DNA of 64,000 nt, from assembly GCA_003112755.1 (NCBI GenBank), contig BFBT01000001.1, positions 1,054,001 to 1,118,000 on the forward strand, written 5' to 3'. The notes under the pieces are model-generated. The model searched no databases. It worked only from the letters and a program-made list of their open reading frames with translations, and had not been told where the DNA came from. The position numbers and the translations under genes were made by a program. How positions within the stretch are numbered: the first letter of the stretch is position 1; each line of letters opens with the position of its first letter. Positions 25,223-34,025 of this stretch are shown piece after piece. The stretch comes from Lawsonibacter asaccharolyticus. Lineage in GTDB: Bacteria; Bacillota; Clostridia; Oscillospirales; Oscillospiraceae.

Positions 25223-25981
25223 ATGAAACGAACCGTATTTCAGAAACTGGGCGACTTCGTACTGGGAAAGGGCTTCTACATAGTCCTTTTCCTCTGTGTC
25301 GCCACCATTGGAATTTCGGGCTATTACCTTGTTCGCACCGTCAGCAGCACCCCCGGAGAGGCGGAACCGGTCACCGGCAGCCCCACCGTGGTCCTTCCCG
25401 ACAGCAGCCAGAATGCGGCTCCCCCCCATACCACTCCCTCTGTCACCACACCCACCACGCCTACTGTGACCGAGCCAGAGGACAGCGGGAGCCAGGAGGC
25501 TTCCCTCCCCCAGACCGTGGAGGAGGAGCCGGCCGAGACGGTCCAGCCGGTGGAGGAGGACCCTGTTCCCGCTGTCTTCACCTGGCCGGTGAAGGGGGAG
25601 ATCCTCTCCGGCTTCAGCCTGGAGGTGCTGGCCTATGATGAGACCATGGGCGACTGGCGCACCCACAGCGGCGTGGACATCGCCGCCAGCGTGGGCACCA
25701 ACGTGCTGGCCATCAGCGCGGGCACGGTCCAGGGAGTCTACGACGACGACCTGATGGGCACCTGCGTGGTAGTGGACCACGGGGACGGCCTGACCAGCAC
25801 CTACTGCAACCTCAGCGCCAAGCCAACTGTTTCGGAGGGCGACACCGTCAGCACCGGCACCGTGCTGGGCGTGGTGGGTGAGACCGCCATCGCCGAGAGC
25901 AGCCGCCCCTCCCATCTCCATCTGGAGATGGCCCAGGACGGCAAGGCGGTGGACCCTGTGAGCTACCTGCCCCAGCGCTGA
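25223..25981 (+). CDS. M23-family peptidase, SpoIIQ-like
   Basis: A 252-residue protein: one N-terminal membrane helix (about 18-37), a Pro/Thr/Glu-rich linker, and a C-terminal LytM/M23 domain (about 115-250). The zinc-binding motifs THSGVD and SHLHLE are both intact, so it should be an active endopeptidase, like clostridial SpoIIQ and unlike the Bacillus protein. SpoIIQ sits in the forespore membrane and partners SpoIIIAH during engulfment. The upstream sequence resembles a forespore promoter and spoIIE is close by. The gene is monocistronic with GGAGGTGG before ATG. Confidence 0.8.
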   Translation: MKRTVFQKLGDFVLGKGFYIVLFLCVATIGISGYYLVRTVSSTPGEAEPVTGSPTVVLPDSSQNAAPPHTTPSVTTPTTPTVTEPEDSGSQEASLPQTVEEEPAETVQPVEEDPVPAVFTWPVKGEILSGFSLEVLAYDETMGDWRTHSGVDIAASVGTNVLAISAGTVQGVYDDDLMGTCVVVDHGDGLTSTYCNLSAKPTVSEGDTVSTGTVLGVVGETAIAESSRPSHLHLEMAQDGKAVDPVSYLPQR

Positions 25982-25993
25982 AGGATCAAAAGA

Positions 25994-26027
25994 GCTCCAC
26001 GCCCTTGATGGGTGTGGAGCCCTTTGC
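25994..26027 (+). terminator. Intrinsic terminator after the M23 gene
   Basis: GCTCCACGCCC pairs with GGGTGTGGAGC (one G-U), then CCTTTGC. Confidence 0.65.
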
Positions 26028-26090
26028 TGTCTGCGGAATAATCTTATCCCCCGCCCCGCCATGCCTTTCACCAAGGGAGAAGGGCCCTCT

Positions 26091-27155
26091 TCAAGCCCGC
26101 CGGGCCAGGACTTCCAGCATATGGTCCGCGAACCGGTCCAACCGATCCCGGACCCCGGGCAGCCCCATGGCCTCCCCTGGGTCGTTGGCTGTCTCCAGCA
26201 GGGCAAAGCGTCCTGGCAGATAGAAGGACTTGTTCATGTTCATGGCCGAGATCAGCTGCCGGGCCACCAAGTCGCTGCCCGAATAGCCTGAGACCACCAG
26301 GGCGAACAGGGCCTTGTCATAGAAGCGGGTCTGGCGGAACAGGGCGGTGAGGCGGTTGATGAAGGCAGTGAGATTAGCGGAGAGTGCGTCGTTGTAGTTG
26401 GGGCACAGCATGACCACCCCGTCGGCCCGGCGCACCGCGGGATAGACCTCCCGGGACATGACTCCGCCATAGAAGCACTCCCCCTTCTCCCCGAAGTGGA
26501 TACACATGGTGTAGGGACAGCCGGAGCAGTCGTCCAGTGTCCCGTTGCGCAGGCCGATCTCCTGGACACTGCACACCTCCCCCAGCCGCTCCCGCACCCC
26601 TGCCCACAGGGCCATGGTGTTGGATGTGTGGTGGCTGGAGGCGTGGAGGACCAGCAGCTCAGGCCGCTCCTTTTGGGGGAAAGTGAAGGTGTCCAGACGC
26701 TGGACCAGCTCCTGTGCCGCCGCCAGATAGGCCCCCATCAGGTCGGTGCCCAGGTTTTTGGCCTGGACGCGGAAGTTGGCCAGGGAGCCCGTCCCCTCCA
26801 CCAGCGGCCGCCCGATGAGGGCGCATCCCGCCATATCTGCGGCCAGGGCCAGCTCTCCGGCGGTGGATTTGGTGTACAGCTCTCCGGGGCCATCCACGAT
26901 CAGCGCGGCGGTGCATCCCTCCAGCAGGTCCGGCTCCCGCCGCAGCCGGGAGAGCATGCGGTAATACTCCAAATTCTGTCCCGCCCTGTCCAGGGCCAGG
27001 GCAAACAGGACCCGGTCTCCCGGCCTCAGGTCCAGCTCCTCCGCGGTGCGGATGGTCCTCCCCTCCCGGTCCGCCAGGGCGTGGGAGAGGATACCGGACA
27101 GGCGGACGTCCGCCTCCGGCCGGCCCGGGTATGGATGGATCAAAATGATGGACAT
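26091..27155 (-). CDS. Two-domain flavoprotein (NADPH-dependent FMN reductase-like)
   Basis: A 354-residue protein. The C-terminal half (about 165-350) is a flavodoxin-like FMN reductase domain starting ELLVLHASSHHTSNT. It carries a four-Cys cluster (CSGCPYTMC ... GEC, about 212-232) as in iron-sulfur flavoproteins. The N-terminal half (about 1-150) is Rossmann-like with a shikimate-dehydrogenase-like feel (IVDGPGELYTKSTAGELALAADMAG). Probably a cytoplasmic redox enzyme for quinones, nitro compounds or an unknown electron carrier. A small membrane-protein gene lies 45 bp upstream and may be cotranscribed. Confidence 0.75.
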   Translation of the reverse strand: MSIILIHPYPGRPEADVRLSGILSHALADREGRTIRTAEELDLRPGDRVLFALALDRAGQNLEYYRMLSRLRREPDLLEGCTAALIVDGPGELYTKSTAGELALAADMAGCALIGRPLVEGTGSLANFRVQAKNLGTDLMGAYLAAAQELVQRLDTFTFPQKERPELLVLHASSHHTSNTMALWAGVRERLGEVCSVQEIGLRNGTLDDCSGCPYTMCIHFGEKGECFYGGVMSREVYPAVRRADGVVMLCPNYNDALSANLTAFINRLTALFRQTRFYDKALFALVVSGYSGSDLVARQLISAMNMNKSFYLPGRFALLETANDPGEAMGLPGVRDRLDRFADHMLEVLARRA

Positions 27156-27200
27156 GAGATCGCCTTCTTCAAAAGTTGATGTGCGGAGAGACCGGAAAGT

Positions 27201-27605
27201 TCAGTCTTTTCCCAGGGGTGGCCGCCGACCGTCCACAAAGGACAGGGACCCCAGGGCGGTGATCACCGCAGCGACAGAGAGGTGGAGCGCCACATTGGGG
27301 GGCGTAAAGTTGCAGGTATTGGACACCTCACCAAACTCCATCAAAAACCGGCAGGCCAGCCCCAAAAGCGTCATACCGAGGGCGAGGGCAGCTGATCTCC
27401 ACACCTTGTTCCGGCTATACAGCACACCCAGGAGCTGTCCGATTTCAAAGTAACCGATACAGAGCATTAGCATAAAATACCAGCTGCCAAGCTGCCGCCC
27501 TGTGGTGAAATTATAGATGGGGAAGCCAGAACAGCCGAAAAGCACCAGAAATATACAGAGACCGATAAGCCAGCGGATGCGGTGGGCCAAAATTTTTTCT
27601 CTCAT
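27201..27605 (-). CDS. Four-helix membrane protein, unknown function
   Basis: A 134-residue protein with hydrophobic helices at about 11-30, 42-60, 70-90 and 103-121. The helix 2 sequence (WYFMLMLCIGYFEIGQLLGVLYS) resembles small conserved membrane proteins of Clostridia. AAGGGAG precedes the ATG by 6 bases. The gene lies between the LDH-like gene and the flavoprotein gene on the same strand. GC content is a little below that of its neighbours. No function can be assigned. Confidence 0.7.
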   Translation of the reverse strand: MREKILAHRIRWLIGLCIFLVLFGCSGFPIYNFTTGRQLGSWYFMLMLCIGYFEIGQLLGVLYSRNKVWRSAALALGMTLLGLACRFLMEFGEVSNTCNFTPPNVALHLSVAAVITALGSLSFVDGRRPPLGKD

Positions 27606-27688
27606 GGGACACTCCCTTTGTCATGCAGGGCAAGTTATTCCATTCGGATGCAGGGGCACAACAAATCGCGTCCTTACCGGTTTTCCCT

Positions 27689-28927
27689 CTATAATACCGA
27701 CTTTAAATGCTCCGCCGCCTCCCGGATATGGCCGAACAGGGGGTCCGGGATACGGGGCAGCAGCTCGGTCTCCACCCCGGCAGGGGTATAGCGGTTCTTG
27801 ACCCCCATAAAGACCCCGTCCAGGAAGACGGAGCCGCAGTGCCACGCCCCCCGCAGGGTAAGCAGGATGGACAGGGCTCCGGAGGACAGTGCAGGGGCTA
27901 CATAGGGCTTAAAGCCGATCTCCCGCATGACCAGATTGGCGGTGACCGTCCTGTGGGTCAGCTCCCGGGAGACCTCCTCATCGTAGTGGTCGATGGAGTT
28001 GGCAATGAACAGTCCCGTGCCGTGGGGGCCGAAGGAGCGCCCCTCCGTCAGGAAGGAGGCCAGCCTGGGGTCCCGCTTTGCAAAGTAGGCTGCCCGGGCG
28101 TTCATCACCCCCAGGCCGAAGCCCTGGATCTGCTCTGGCCGCAGGCCCTTTCCATCCCATACGCCGTTCTCGTCCCGGTTGCTCTCCAGATAGGCGGTCT
28201 TGGCCAGGGGGTCCACTGGGTCGGACACCGCGCACCACAGCCCCTGGAAGTCGGCCGCCCGTGCCATGCGGGCGTACTGCTTCACAATGGCGGCGTTGTT
28301 TTCGAACTGGGCCATGCGCACGTCCTTCACCTGGGAGCCCACCGGCGGGATGCCCCGGGAGGCCACAAAGACGAACACATCGCAGTCAAACAACTTTTCC
28401 AGGGAAATGACCTCCACCTCCGGAAATGCCCCGTAGTCCCAGGGCAGGCTGATCTGCCCCATCTCGAACTCCCACCGGGCGGTGATCTGGTCGGAGAGGT
28501 CGCAGATGCCGATGGATGAGATCACATCCCCGCCCAGCAGCTTCAGCCCGGTGAGCAGAGTGGAGCCCACGTCCCCGATGGCCAGGATATTGACCCGCTT
28601 TTTCTCCGTCCCGGCCCTCTGGGACAACACCTGCTCCCACCCCGCCCGGCCGGTATTGACGGCGGTGAGCAACCCCTCCTCCAGGGCGGCGGACAGGGGC
28701 GCGTCCAGGGGAAAGTCCGGCAGGCGGGAGGCGTCCAGCACCTCCAGGCCGTGGGGGGCCCTCAGCTGGCCCGGACAGTTTACCTTGAAGGAGCCCCGGC
28801 CCAGCACCGGGTCCCCCTCCACCAGATAGCAGATCGGAGTCCCCGGGGCGGGCTCCGCCTTGAGATAGGGGAGGTCCCTCCGCTCAGAGGCCAGGAGCTT
28901 TCCAGCCTTTTCATAATAATAGAACAT
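27689..28927 (-). CDS. Lactate/malate dehydrogenase-like protein with N-terminal extension
   Basis: A 412-residue protein. Residues 112-400 follow the LDH/MDH fold: Rossmann loop AIGDVGSTLLTG (116-127), an R-rich loop (KDVRMAQFENNAAIVKQYAR), SDPVDPLAK corresponding to the family's NPVD segment, and FGPHGTG with the catalytic-type His. About 110 N-terminal residues have no counterpart in ordinary LDH. The NAD-binding Asp after strand 2 (IGICDLS) is present. Substrate uncertain. The start lies 54 bp after the stop of the 1599-residue gene, so the two are probably one operon. Confidence 0.72.
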   Translation of the reverse strand: MFYYYEKAGKLLASERRDLPYLKAEPAPGTPICYLVEGDPVLGRGSFKVNCPGQLRAPHGLEVLDASRLPDFPLDAPLSAALEEGLLTAVNTGRAGWEQVLSQRAGTEKKRVNILAIGDVGSTLLTGLKLLGGDVISSIGICDLSDQITARWEFEMGQISLPWDYGAFPEVEVISLEKLFDCDVFVFVASRGIPPVGSQVKDVRMAQFENNAAIVKQYARMARAADFQGLWCAVSDPVDPLAKTAYLESNRDENGVWDGKGLRPEQIQGFGLGVMNARAAYFAKRDPRLASFLTEGRSFGPHGTGLFIANSIDHYDEEVSRELTHRTVTANLVMREIGFKPYVAPALSSGALSILLTLRGAWHCGSVFLDGVFMGVKNRYTPAGVETELLPRIPDPLFGHIREAAEHLKSVL

Positions 28928-28981
28928 AATATTACACCTCGTAATGGTTTCCCGCAGATCATTTCCAGCAGTCGGCGGAGG

Positions 28982-31900
28982 TCAGCCCCGGGGGTGGGTC
29001 CTCAGCAGCTGCTCCAGGTCGTTCTCCAGATAGACCGACGCGGCCAAGTTGGGGTCATAACCCAGGCAGGTGCCCTTGTCGGGACACAGGGGCAGGATGA
29101 CCGCCTCAGCCAGCCGGCCCAGAGTCAGATTCCGACCGTAGAGTGCCCGGTACTCCCGCTCCAGGGTGCCGATCACATCCCGGGCGGACTCCAGGCAGCA
29201 GCGGGAGAGTTGGAAGACGGCCTCCTCCCCGCACTCTTTGGCGAAGGGAGGGACGGCATAGGGCAGGATGTGGTTGATTCCCGGCAGCAGGCCGGGGACT
29301 GGGGGCCGGGAGCGGCGCACTGTGTTGCCCCCGATGAAGGGGTACAGGGTGGCCTCCACGAACCACTGCCGCAGAGAGGGCAGGAAGTACACGCTGTCTA
29401 CCGGCCGCTTCTGCTGACTCATCAGGTCCCGGCCGTAGCCGGAGAGGATGCCCACCAGGACAAGCTGGATGTCCACCCCCTCCTGGCGCAGGACGGGGTC
29501 CAGGGCCTTGATGCGCACCCCGGGGTGCATCAGGTCGTCCACCAGGATGACGGGCCGGTCAAAGGATTTGATGGTGCGCACCTGGCAGGGGATGGAGGCG
29601 TAGTTGGGAAATGCCTCGATGGTGCTCTCGCTGAGGTCAGGGGAGTACACCCGGTCGGTGTGGATGGTCTTGGTGACCGTGTTGGGCACAGTCTTGCCCC
29701 GGAGCAGCTTACCGAAGGGGACGCACATATATTTCCCCAGCTTCCGGGGGGTGGTGGGCTCCTGAGGCACCTGGTTGAACTGGGTGATCATCCGCAGCAG
29801 CCGGTGGTGGATCACGTCGGCAGACAGGGTGAGGACCAGGTTGCCTGGATACAGGCCGGTGAGGGCGGTCTGGAGCCGCTGGTGTCCCCGCCGGATGGCG
29901 GCGAGCACCCTAGGGTTGCGGCTCAGGGGCTCCTGAATGGTGGTCTCCAAATTCTGGAGCAGCACCACCGGGGCCCGCAGATCGGCCTCCAGCGGCCCCC
30001 CATCCCGGCGGATGAAGCCCTGCCGCCGGAAGAGCTCCTCTGTCTCCGGGGAGCACAGCCCCTCGTGGGGGTGGAAGACAGCGTAGACGCACTCCGCCTC
30101 CAGGGCGTGGGAGAGCACCTCGCTGACCAGCAGCTGGGCATAGTCCTTCTCCTGCTCCTCTTCGGCGGCCAGGCCGGTGATGAACAAAGTCTTACCTCCC
30201 GCCCGCAGGCGCACCTGGTCCGCCAGATCGGCGTTTTGAAACGCGGAGTAGAGGTCGGCTGTAGACAGATAGCGGAAGCTGAGCCAACCCAGCATGGGCT
30301 CCCCGCCCTCCCGACGGTGGCGCAGCACCAGCAACTGGTCCCCGTCCCGGAGGATAGCGGTCCGCAGGCTCTCCCGCTCCCGGTGCCCAGCAGTGACATC
30401 GGCCACCAGCAGGGGGGCCGGCCGCTCCACCCACTGGAAGGACAGGTCCCGGGCGTTGAGCAGGGGCTTGTCCTGGGTGTCGCGGAGGTACAGGCCGTTC
30501 TGATAGATGAAGTCCTGGATCACCGGGTCGATGAAGGTGGAGATGTCCCGGTTCATGTCCACGTTCTCCCGGATACGGGTAGAGCTGATGTCCTCCAGGT
30601 GGGGGGGCAGCTGGAGCTGGATCACTTTTCCGGTGATGCCCAGCTCCTTTCCCTCCGGCAGGGGGGGCTGGCCCGCCCTGCGGAAGATGATGTGGTCCAT
30701 GGAGTGGACCGACCAGTCCACAGGGGCGGCCTGATAGGCGCTGGCGTGGCCCACCACATCGCTGCCCACCACCAGATAGACCTCCTGGCCGGGGAAGAGC
30801 TCCCGCAGGCGGCGCAGGTCCCTGGGGTTGGACAGGTTCACCGGGATATCGTTGGGAAACAGGTGGATGTGGAAGTCCCCGGCGATGGACAGGTTGACGA
30901 TCTGCCGGCGGATCATGTGGGGCTGGGGCTTTTTGGACCAGGAGAACTCGTCCACCGCCAGATACACCTCAAAGCCCATCTCCCGAATGGCGTGGGCGAT
31001 GCCCTTGTGGGACAGGGTGAAGGGGTCAAAGGTGCCGGGGAAAAAGGCGATCTTCCGGGGCTGGGAGAAGGCGAAGGGCCCCTTGTCCAACCGCCGCAGG
31101 GCGATGAAGCGGTTGATGTGGGCCAGGGCGGAAGCCCGGTAGAAGAAGGTCAGCGGGTCCTGACGGGGGCCCGCCTGGATGAGGAAGAGGAGCTTGCGGT
31201 AGCACAGGGAGAACAGGCGGGACTTCTCCTCCATGGAGAGCACCGGGCTGTCGAAGAGCATGGTCCCGGTGACCAGAAGGGCCTCCTGCCGCACCTCCTC
31301 CCGGTAGTGGGCCAGCCCCTGGAGCAGCAGGCCCAGCAGCTCCTGGCGGCGGGCCTCATAGGCCCGCTCCGGCTCAGGGAAGCGCCCCCGGTAGGCGGGG
31401 TAGTGCTGGAGCAGCACCCCCACGGTGTTCAGCGCCCCGGACACGGCGATGTTGGTGGGGGAGCCCAGCAGGTTCTTCAGCCACAGCACCTGCTCGTCCA
31501 GCTCGCTGGGGTGGAGGGACAGGGCAGCCCGGCCCAGATACTCCGGGATATACTTGGAGATCTGGTACTGGCCCATCTCCAGGCCCTTGCCCAGCTCCAC
31601 CACCACCTCGTTGCGCTGCTCCCGGCGCAGCAGGGGGATCAGGCGGACCAGGGCCTCGCCGGCGGCGTGGCGGACGCCCACCCGCTCGGACACCTTCACC
31701 AGGTTGGAGAAGTGGGTGGCGATGTGGAGCATGTGCTCCCGCAGGCCGTGCTCCACCTGGTCCTGGAGCAGCTCGATGCCCACCACCTTGATGATCCAGT
31801 GTGTGGCGCTCTTCAGGTTGTCCAGGAAGATCTCGCTGGTCACGTCCTGCTCATACAGGGCCGCCTGATAGTCGGACACGTCCTCCCCCGCCCGCTGGAG

Positions 31901-33781
31901 GACCTTATACCGCAGGAAGAGCAGCGGCAGGCTCCCGCCGGCGGCAGACCGGGCGGCCGCCGCGATCTGAGCCATCTGGGGGTGATCCTGGGGCAGGGAG
32001 CGCTGGGCCTCCCGCAGGAACTGGAGGGCCGCCGCCTGGAGGCGCAGGTTGCCGGAGGCGGCGAACCAGGCCGCAAAGCGGATGAGGCCGCCCCGGGTCT
32101 CCTGGTCATATTGCTGGGCGGGCAGATAGCGGATGGCGTCCAGCAGGGTGAAGGCGGTATCCTCGTCCTTCTCCTCCGGCCGGTCATAGTAGCGCAGCAG
32201 CGCCCCGATGAAGCGTGGCATGGTCTCGCTCCGGCCGTACTCCAGCAGGGCGTCCACCACCAGCTTCAGGGTATAGCCGATCTGGCCCCGCTGCTGGGGG
32301 GTGGTCTTGTGGTCGGGGTAGATGAGCTTGTCCAGATACTCCTCCCACAGGGTGAAGGGCACCTCCTCCGCCGGGTCAGTGCGGGCGTCGGCAGGCACCT
32401 CCTTGCGGTAGACCAGGTGGAATTTGGCGATGATCTTTCCGATGAGGCTGGCTGCCTGGCGCCGGATATCCCCCTCCCGGTGGATCAGCAGCTCATAGAG
32501 GAATGCCAGGGCCTGGGTCTTCTGCCGCACGGACAGATAGGTGCAGTACTCGTCGAACACATCCAGATAGGCCCGCAGCTGCTGCCAGCTCTTGGCCGAG
32601 CGGGCGGCCTCGATGATGTTGCCGAACTTCCGCTCGCTGCTCAACTGGTGCATCAGCTTCAGGTTGTGCTCTACCGACAGCAGGATCAGACTGTCCACCG
32701 TCTCGTCCGGGGGCATCAGGGCCGGGTCCTTGGGGGGCTTCCGCGCCCCCGGCTGCCCGGTCAGGTCTACGTCCACCCCCAGAGAGCGCATGTAGTCCTC
32801 GAAATCGTGGAGCTTGCCGTAGACGAACTCATACCGGCGGCGCTTTGCCTGGTCCACATTCTCCAGCTTCCTCAGGATGATGTGGAAGGACTCCTCCAGG
32901 GGATAGAGGATGGTGGTCTCCCGCCCCTGCTCATCCCGTCCCTGCTTGCTGCGGAAGTCGGCGTAGATCAGACACAGGGACTCCATGGAGAGGGTGTCCA
33001 GCTCCAGGTCCCAGGTGGAGTGGTTGGCAGCGATGTGGCTGACGGCGGGCATCCCCCGCCCCAGCAGCCACTGGTCGGTGTAGTAGTAGTGGAGGAGCGG
33101 GACACGCTCCCCGGGCCGGCAGCCGAACTTGCCCAGGTCGTGGGCGGCGGCGGCAGCGGACACCAGCGCCAGGTCTACGTTCTCCCCCGCCTCCCGGATG
33201 CCCCGGGCCACGGTCATGGCGATGTAATGCACCCCCGCGATGTGCCCCAGGGTGCGGAAGGGGGTGGTCTCCTCGCTCAGCCGCATCATCTCATAGACGT
33301 ACTCCTCCCGGAAGGCGGCCAGGAAGCGGCGGTACTCCTCCCCGCACTCATATTCCTCCATTTCCTCTGAGGAGAGGAACTGGAAGTCCTTCAGGGGGTC
33401 GAAGGGCACCGCCCTCCGCTCCCGGTCCAGCATCACCTGGAGGACGGTGAGGAAAAACAGGGCCCCCGCCTCATACTCCTCCCGATCAGGGGCGAAGCCT
33501 TGGCCGGGGTACATCCGCTCCCGGGCGTACTGGGTGCAGAAGGCCAGCCACCCCTCCTCCGGCCGGGGGGCAAGCCGGGGCAGTACACAGGAGCACAGCT
33601 CCAGCACATGGGCGCACTCCAGCCGCCCCCGGATGGGCAGCATCTGCTCCAGCCCCTCCGTCCATCCCGGCACCTTCAGCAGGGCCAGCGCCGCCTTCCG
33701 GCTGGGGGCAAAGGGCAGCTTACGCGCCAGCAGCGCGTCGGCGATCTCCCCGTTGATCTCTCGGATCAGCTTCTCATGCAT
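28982..33781 (-). CDS. Giant multi-domain enzyme: HD, helical repeat, nucleotidyltransferase, GNAT-like and PRTase-like domains
   Basis: A 1599-residue soluble protein. Residues 160-310 look like an HD phosphohydrolase (GHIAGVHYIA at 179-188, AAHDLGKFG at 212-220, HIAANHS at 249-255). Residues 380-900 are helical, HEAT-like repeats. Residues 908-1100 are a NadD/CoaD-type nucleotidyltransferase (FPGTFDPFTLSHKGI at 914-928, ISSTRIRE at 1065-1072), but the second His of HxGH is Ile. Residues 1110-1290 end like a GNAT (ELFRRQGFIRR). Residues 1310-1480 contain a phosphoribosyltransferase-type motif (VILVDDLMHPGVRIKAL, 1411-1427). The C-terminal 120 residues are unassigned. The promoter is at 33851-33879. 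Function unknown; nucleotide or NAD-related chemistry is suggested. Confidence 0.85.
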   Translation of the reverse strand: MHEKLIREINGEIADALLARKLPFAPSRKAALALLKVPGWTEGLEQMLPIRGRLECAHVLELCSCVLPRLAPRPEEGWLAFCTQYARERMYPGQGFAPDREEYEAGALFFLTVLQVMLDRERRAVPFDPLKDFQFLSSEEMEEYECGEEYRRFLAAFREEYVYEMMRLSEETTPFRTLGHIAGVHYIAMTVARGIREAGENVDLALVSAAAAAHDLGKFGCRPGERVPLLHYYYTDQWLLGRGMPAVSHIAANHSTWDLELDTLSMESLCLIYADFRSKQGRDEQGRETTILYPLEESFHIILRKLENVDQAKRRRYEFVYGKLHDFEDYMRSLGVDVDLTGQPGARKPPKDPALMPPDETVDSLILLSVEHNLKLMHQLSSERKFGNIIEAARSAKSWQQLRAYLDVFDEYCTYLSVRQKTQALAFLYELLIHREGDIRRQAASLIGKIIAKFHLVYRKEVPADARTDPAEEVPFTLWEEYLDKLIYPDHKTTPQQRGQIGYTLKLVVDALLEYGRSETMPRFIGALLRYYDRPEEKDEDTAFTLLDAIRYLPAQQYDQETRGGLIRFAAWFAASGNLRLQAAALQFLREAQRSLPQDHPQMAQIAAAARSAAGGSLPLLFLRYKVLQRAGEDVSDYQAALYEQDVTSEIFLDNLKSATHWIIKVVGIELLQDQVEHGLREHMLHIATHFSNLVKVSERVGVRHAAGEALVRLIPLLRREQRNEVVVELGKGLEMGQYQISKYIPEYLGRAALSLHPSELDEQVLWLKNLLGSPTNIAVSGALNTVGVLLQHYPAYRGRFPEPERAYEARRQELLGLLLQGLAHYREEVRQEALLVTGTMLFDSPVLSMEEKSRLFSLCYRKLLFLIQAGPRQDPLTFFYRASALAHINRFIALRRLDKGPFAFSQPRKIAFFPGTFDPFTLSHKGIAHAIREMGFEVYLAVDEFSWSKKPQPHMIRRQIVNLSIAGDFHIHLFPNDIPVNLSNPRDLRRLRELFPGQEVYLVVGSDVVGHASAYQAAPVDWSVHSMDHIIFRRAGQPPLPEGKELGITGKVIQLQLPPHLEDISSTRIRENVDMNRDISTFIDPVIQDFIYQNGLYLRDTQDKPLLNARDLSFQWVERPAPLLVADVTAGHRERESLRTAILRDGDQLLVLRHRREGGEPMLGWLSFRYLSTADLYSAFQNADLADQVRLRAGGKTLFITGLAAEEEQEKDYAQLLVSEVLSHALEAECVYAVFHPHEGLCSPETEELFRRQGFIRRDGGPLEADLRAPVVLLQNLETTIQEPLSRNPRVLAAIRRGHQRLQTALTGLYPGNLVLTLSADVIHHRLLRMITQFNQVPQEPTTPRKLGKYMCVPFGKLLRGKTVPNTVTKTIHTDRVYSPDLSESTIEAFPNYASIPCQVRTIKSFDRPVILVDDLMHPGVRIKALDPVLRQEGVDIQLVLVGILSGYGRDLMSQQKRPVDSVYFLPSLRQWFVEATLYPFIGGNTVRRSRPPVPGLLPGINHILPYAVPPFAKECGEEAVFQLSRCCLESARDVIGTLEREYRALYGRNLTLGRLAEAVILPLCPDKGTCLGYDPNLAASVYLENDLEQLLRTHPRG

Positions 33782-33850
33782 AGGCTCCGCCCCTCTTCTC
33801 CTCCGAGGCCGGCCTGTCCGCGCTCAGGGCCGCCTCCGGGTTATTTTTTT

Positions 33851-33879
33851 ATTGTATCACGTGGAGCACGCCCGGTAAA
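33851..33879 (-). promoter_or_regulatory. Promoter of the giant multi-domain gene
   Basis: Minus strand: TTTACC (33874-33879), 17-bp spacer, TACAAT (33851-33856) with TGA before it, the same extended -10 as at 1909-1917. Confidence 0.6.
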
Positions 33880-33949
33880 GAATCTTTCGCCTGGGAGACT
33901 CCCATTTTTTCCCGCTTTTGCCCAATCTCTCCCGTGTTTTCGATTCTCA

Positions 33950-33978
33950 TTGCAAATCCTGGCCCGGCGCGGTACAAT
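33950..33978 (+). promoter_or_regulatory. Promoter of the flavodoxin-family reductase gene
   Basis: TTGCAA (33950-33955), 17-bp spacer, TACAAT (33973-33978). Divergent from the promoter of the giant gene about 70 bp away. Confidence 0.65.
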
Positions 33979-34025
33979 GGGAGCATATGGGAAAGGGCTC
34001 AAGATGCCCAAAGGAGGAGATACGT

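Noticed and set aside
28751..33370. A 1539-codon open frame on the plus strand opposite the giant gene
   Set aside because: It is the antisense shadow of a high-GC coding sequence: Gln/Gly/His-rich low-complexity translation, no ribosome-binding site, no domain.
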